Below are positions 63,140-64,000 of a DNA stretch of 64,000 nucleotides, piece after piece. Numbering within the stretch: position 1 is the stretch's first letter; every line of letters begins with the position of its first letter. Source of the DNA: Wolbachia endosymbiont (group B) of Hofmannophila pseudospretella (GTDB lineage Bacteria > Pseudomonadota > Alphaproteobacteria > Rickettsiales > Anaplasmataceae); the NCBI RefSeq assembly GCF_964028515.1, contig NZ_OZ034788.1, positions 1,116,001 to 1,180,000 of the forward strand, written 5' to 3'. Both the position numbers and the translations under genes were made by a program. The notes beneath the pieces are model-generated. The model had not been told where the DNA came from and searched no databases. It saw nothing but the letters and a program-made list of their open reading frames with translations.

Positions 63140-63511
63140 ATGAAAAGATTATATAATTTTTTAAGTGGCTATGAAAAAAGGAAACTTCGTAATAGAGCGA
63201 AGCTCGATAAGAGCGCTGGACGTTTACGTATATCCATATTTAAGTCTAATAAACATTTTTATGTTCAGTTGATTAACGATGCAAAAGGAACAACCCTAGC
63301 TTCTGCTTCTACTTTGGATGATAAAATTAGGAATGTATGTAAAGGTAGGGTAAATGCTGAAACTATAAAACAGGTTTCTTCTTTAGTGATTGAGCGTCTG
63401 CCTAGTACAAAATTGGAGCAGCGATTCGTCTTTGATCGGGGGGCATATAAGTATACAGGATTGATTTCTCAATTTGCTGAGGCTTTAAGAAGCTCTGGAT
63501 TTAAATTTTAG
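63140..63511 (+). CDS. rplR: 50S ribosomal protein L18
   Basis: L18 binds 5S rRNA. The 123 residues show RLRISIFKSNKHFYVQLIND, GTTLASASTLD and the C-terminal FDRGAYKYTGLISQFAEALR, with a tail ending SSGFKF. It begins 5 bases after rplF and ends 12 bases before rpsE. Confidence 0.95.
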   Translation: MKRLYNFLSGYEKRKLRNRAKLDKSAGRLRISIFKSNKHFYVQLINDAKGTTLASASTLDDKIRNVCKGRVNAETIKQVSSLVIERLPSTKLEQRFVFDRGAYKYTGLISQFAEALRSSGFKF

Positions 63512-63523
63512 AAGGTTTTAAAT

Positions 63524-64000
63524 ATGGCTGTAAAGAATTTACAAAATAATAATGATTTATCAGAACTTTTAGTTTCAGTCCGAAGAGTAACAACGGTTAC
63601 CAAAGGTGGTAGAAGATTTTCATTTTCAACTTTGGTTGTTGTTGGTGATGGTAAGGGTAGGGTAGGATGTGGAATAGGTAAACACGCAGAGGTTGCTGAA
63701 GCAAGAGTGAAAGCTGTAAATGCTGCAAAGAAGTCGATGATTAGGGTGTACTTACGTGAAGGTAGAACTTTACATCATGATATTAAGGCTAAATTTTGTT
63801 CTGGTGAGATAGTTTTAAGAGCTGCAAGAACTGGAACAGGTATTATTGCTGGTGGAGCAATGAGGTCGGTTTTTGAGGTATTAGGTATAAAGGATGTGGT
63901 AGCTAAGTCTACTAGATCAAATGATCCTCATAATATTATATGTGCAGTATTTAAGGCTTTTGATGTTATGTTATCTCCTCGCCAAGTGGCAGGTAAGAGG
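63524..64000 (+). CDS. rpsE: 30S ribosomal protein S5, cut by the window edge
   Basis: S5 helps translational accuracy in the small subunit. The frame starts at ATG 63524 (MAVKNLQNNNDLSELLV) and is still open at 64000, giving 159 residues without a stop. The double-stranded RNA-binding domain is seen in VTKGGRRFSFSTLVVVGDGK and GRVGCGIGKHAEVAEAR, and GTGIIAGGAMRSVFEVLGI follows. GAAGG precedes the ATG. Confidence 0.96.
   Translation, partial: MAVKNLQNNNDLSELLVSVRRVTTVTKGGRRFSFSTLVVVGDGKGRVGCGIGKHAEVAEARVKAVNAAKKSMIRVYLREGRTLHHDIKAKFCSGEIVLRAARTGTGIIAGGAMRSVFEVLGIKDVVAKSTRSNDPHNIICAVFKAFDVMLSPRQVAGKR

Overview
The window looks like a piece of a Wolbachia chromosome (Alphaproteobacteria, Rickettsiales). 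The evidence is very AT-rich DNA, short operons separated by decayed spacers, ankyrin-repeat and long coiled-coil proteins of the kind Wolbachia may send into its host, small surface beta-barrel proteins, IS630 and IS5 elements, palindromic repeats built on a CCAGTG...CACTGG core, a 23S-5S rRNA unit with no 16S gene beside it, and a tRNA-Tyr/tRNA-Gly/tuf/S10 ribosomal cluster. Strain and supergroup cannot be fixed from the sequence alone.

Layout. 1-2080 (minus): a partial sodium:alanine symporter, then pssA and psd, the last two steps to phosphatidylethanolamine. 2314-4776: an ankyrin protein and a two-helix membrane protein. 4995-11659: gyrB, gatA and polA. 11678-12491: an 814-bp transposon-like element with perfect 17-bp terminal inverted repeats and a TAA target duplication but no recognisable transposase. 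12559-19125: xth, hemD and three unrecognised proteins (two with membrane segments, one a coiled-coil protein). 19213-21952: a phosphohexomutase, cvpA and riboflavin synthase. 21993-25066: one gene of about 656 codons split by an IS630 element. 25871-28150: pheS and glmU. 28233-30289: a tandem duplication of a small outer-membrane-protein gene; the second copy is split by an IS5 element. 30507-38681: rplU, rpmA, tRNA-Ile, metK, two tenA genes, coxC, ruvC, ruvX, nrdA and a methyltransferase. A second, same-length IS5 copy in inverted orientation (38819-39680) closes this block. 39877-42822: 23S and 5S rRNA. 44032-44527: rnpA and rpmH on the minus strand, both missed by simple ORF calling. 44623-47603: pstC, atpD and atpC. 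47855-50566: a 903-residue coiled-coil protein with a tandem TQT-motif array. 50998-54116: transaldolase, a small membrane protein and carA. 54222-64000: tRNA-Tyr, tRNA-Gly, tuf and the S10-spc ribosomal cluster, running into rpsE at the edge.

Most genes are housekeeping: replication and repair, translation, respiration, nucleotide, lipid and cofactor supply. The unusual material is in the accessory genes and mobile DNA. The best candidate for something undescribed is the 903-residue protein: an 11-residue repeat carries seven TQT motifs, the core of the eukaryotic dynein light chain LC8 recognition motif, next to a long coiled coil. A paralogue at 16951-19125 carries one TQT motif. Other points are a prfB-like +1 frameshift signal in the IS630 transposase, an A-run slip site at the start of rnpA, and a DSGxxS phosphodegron-like motif in a serine-rich protein.
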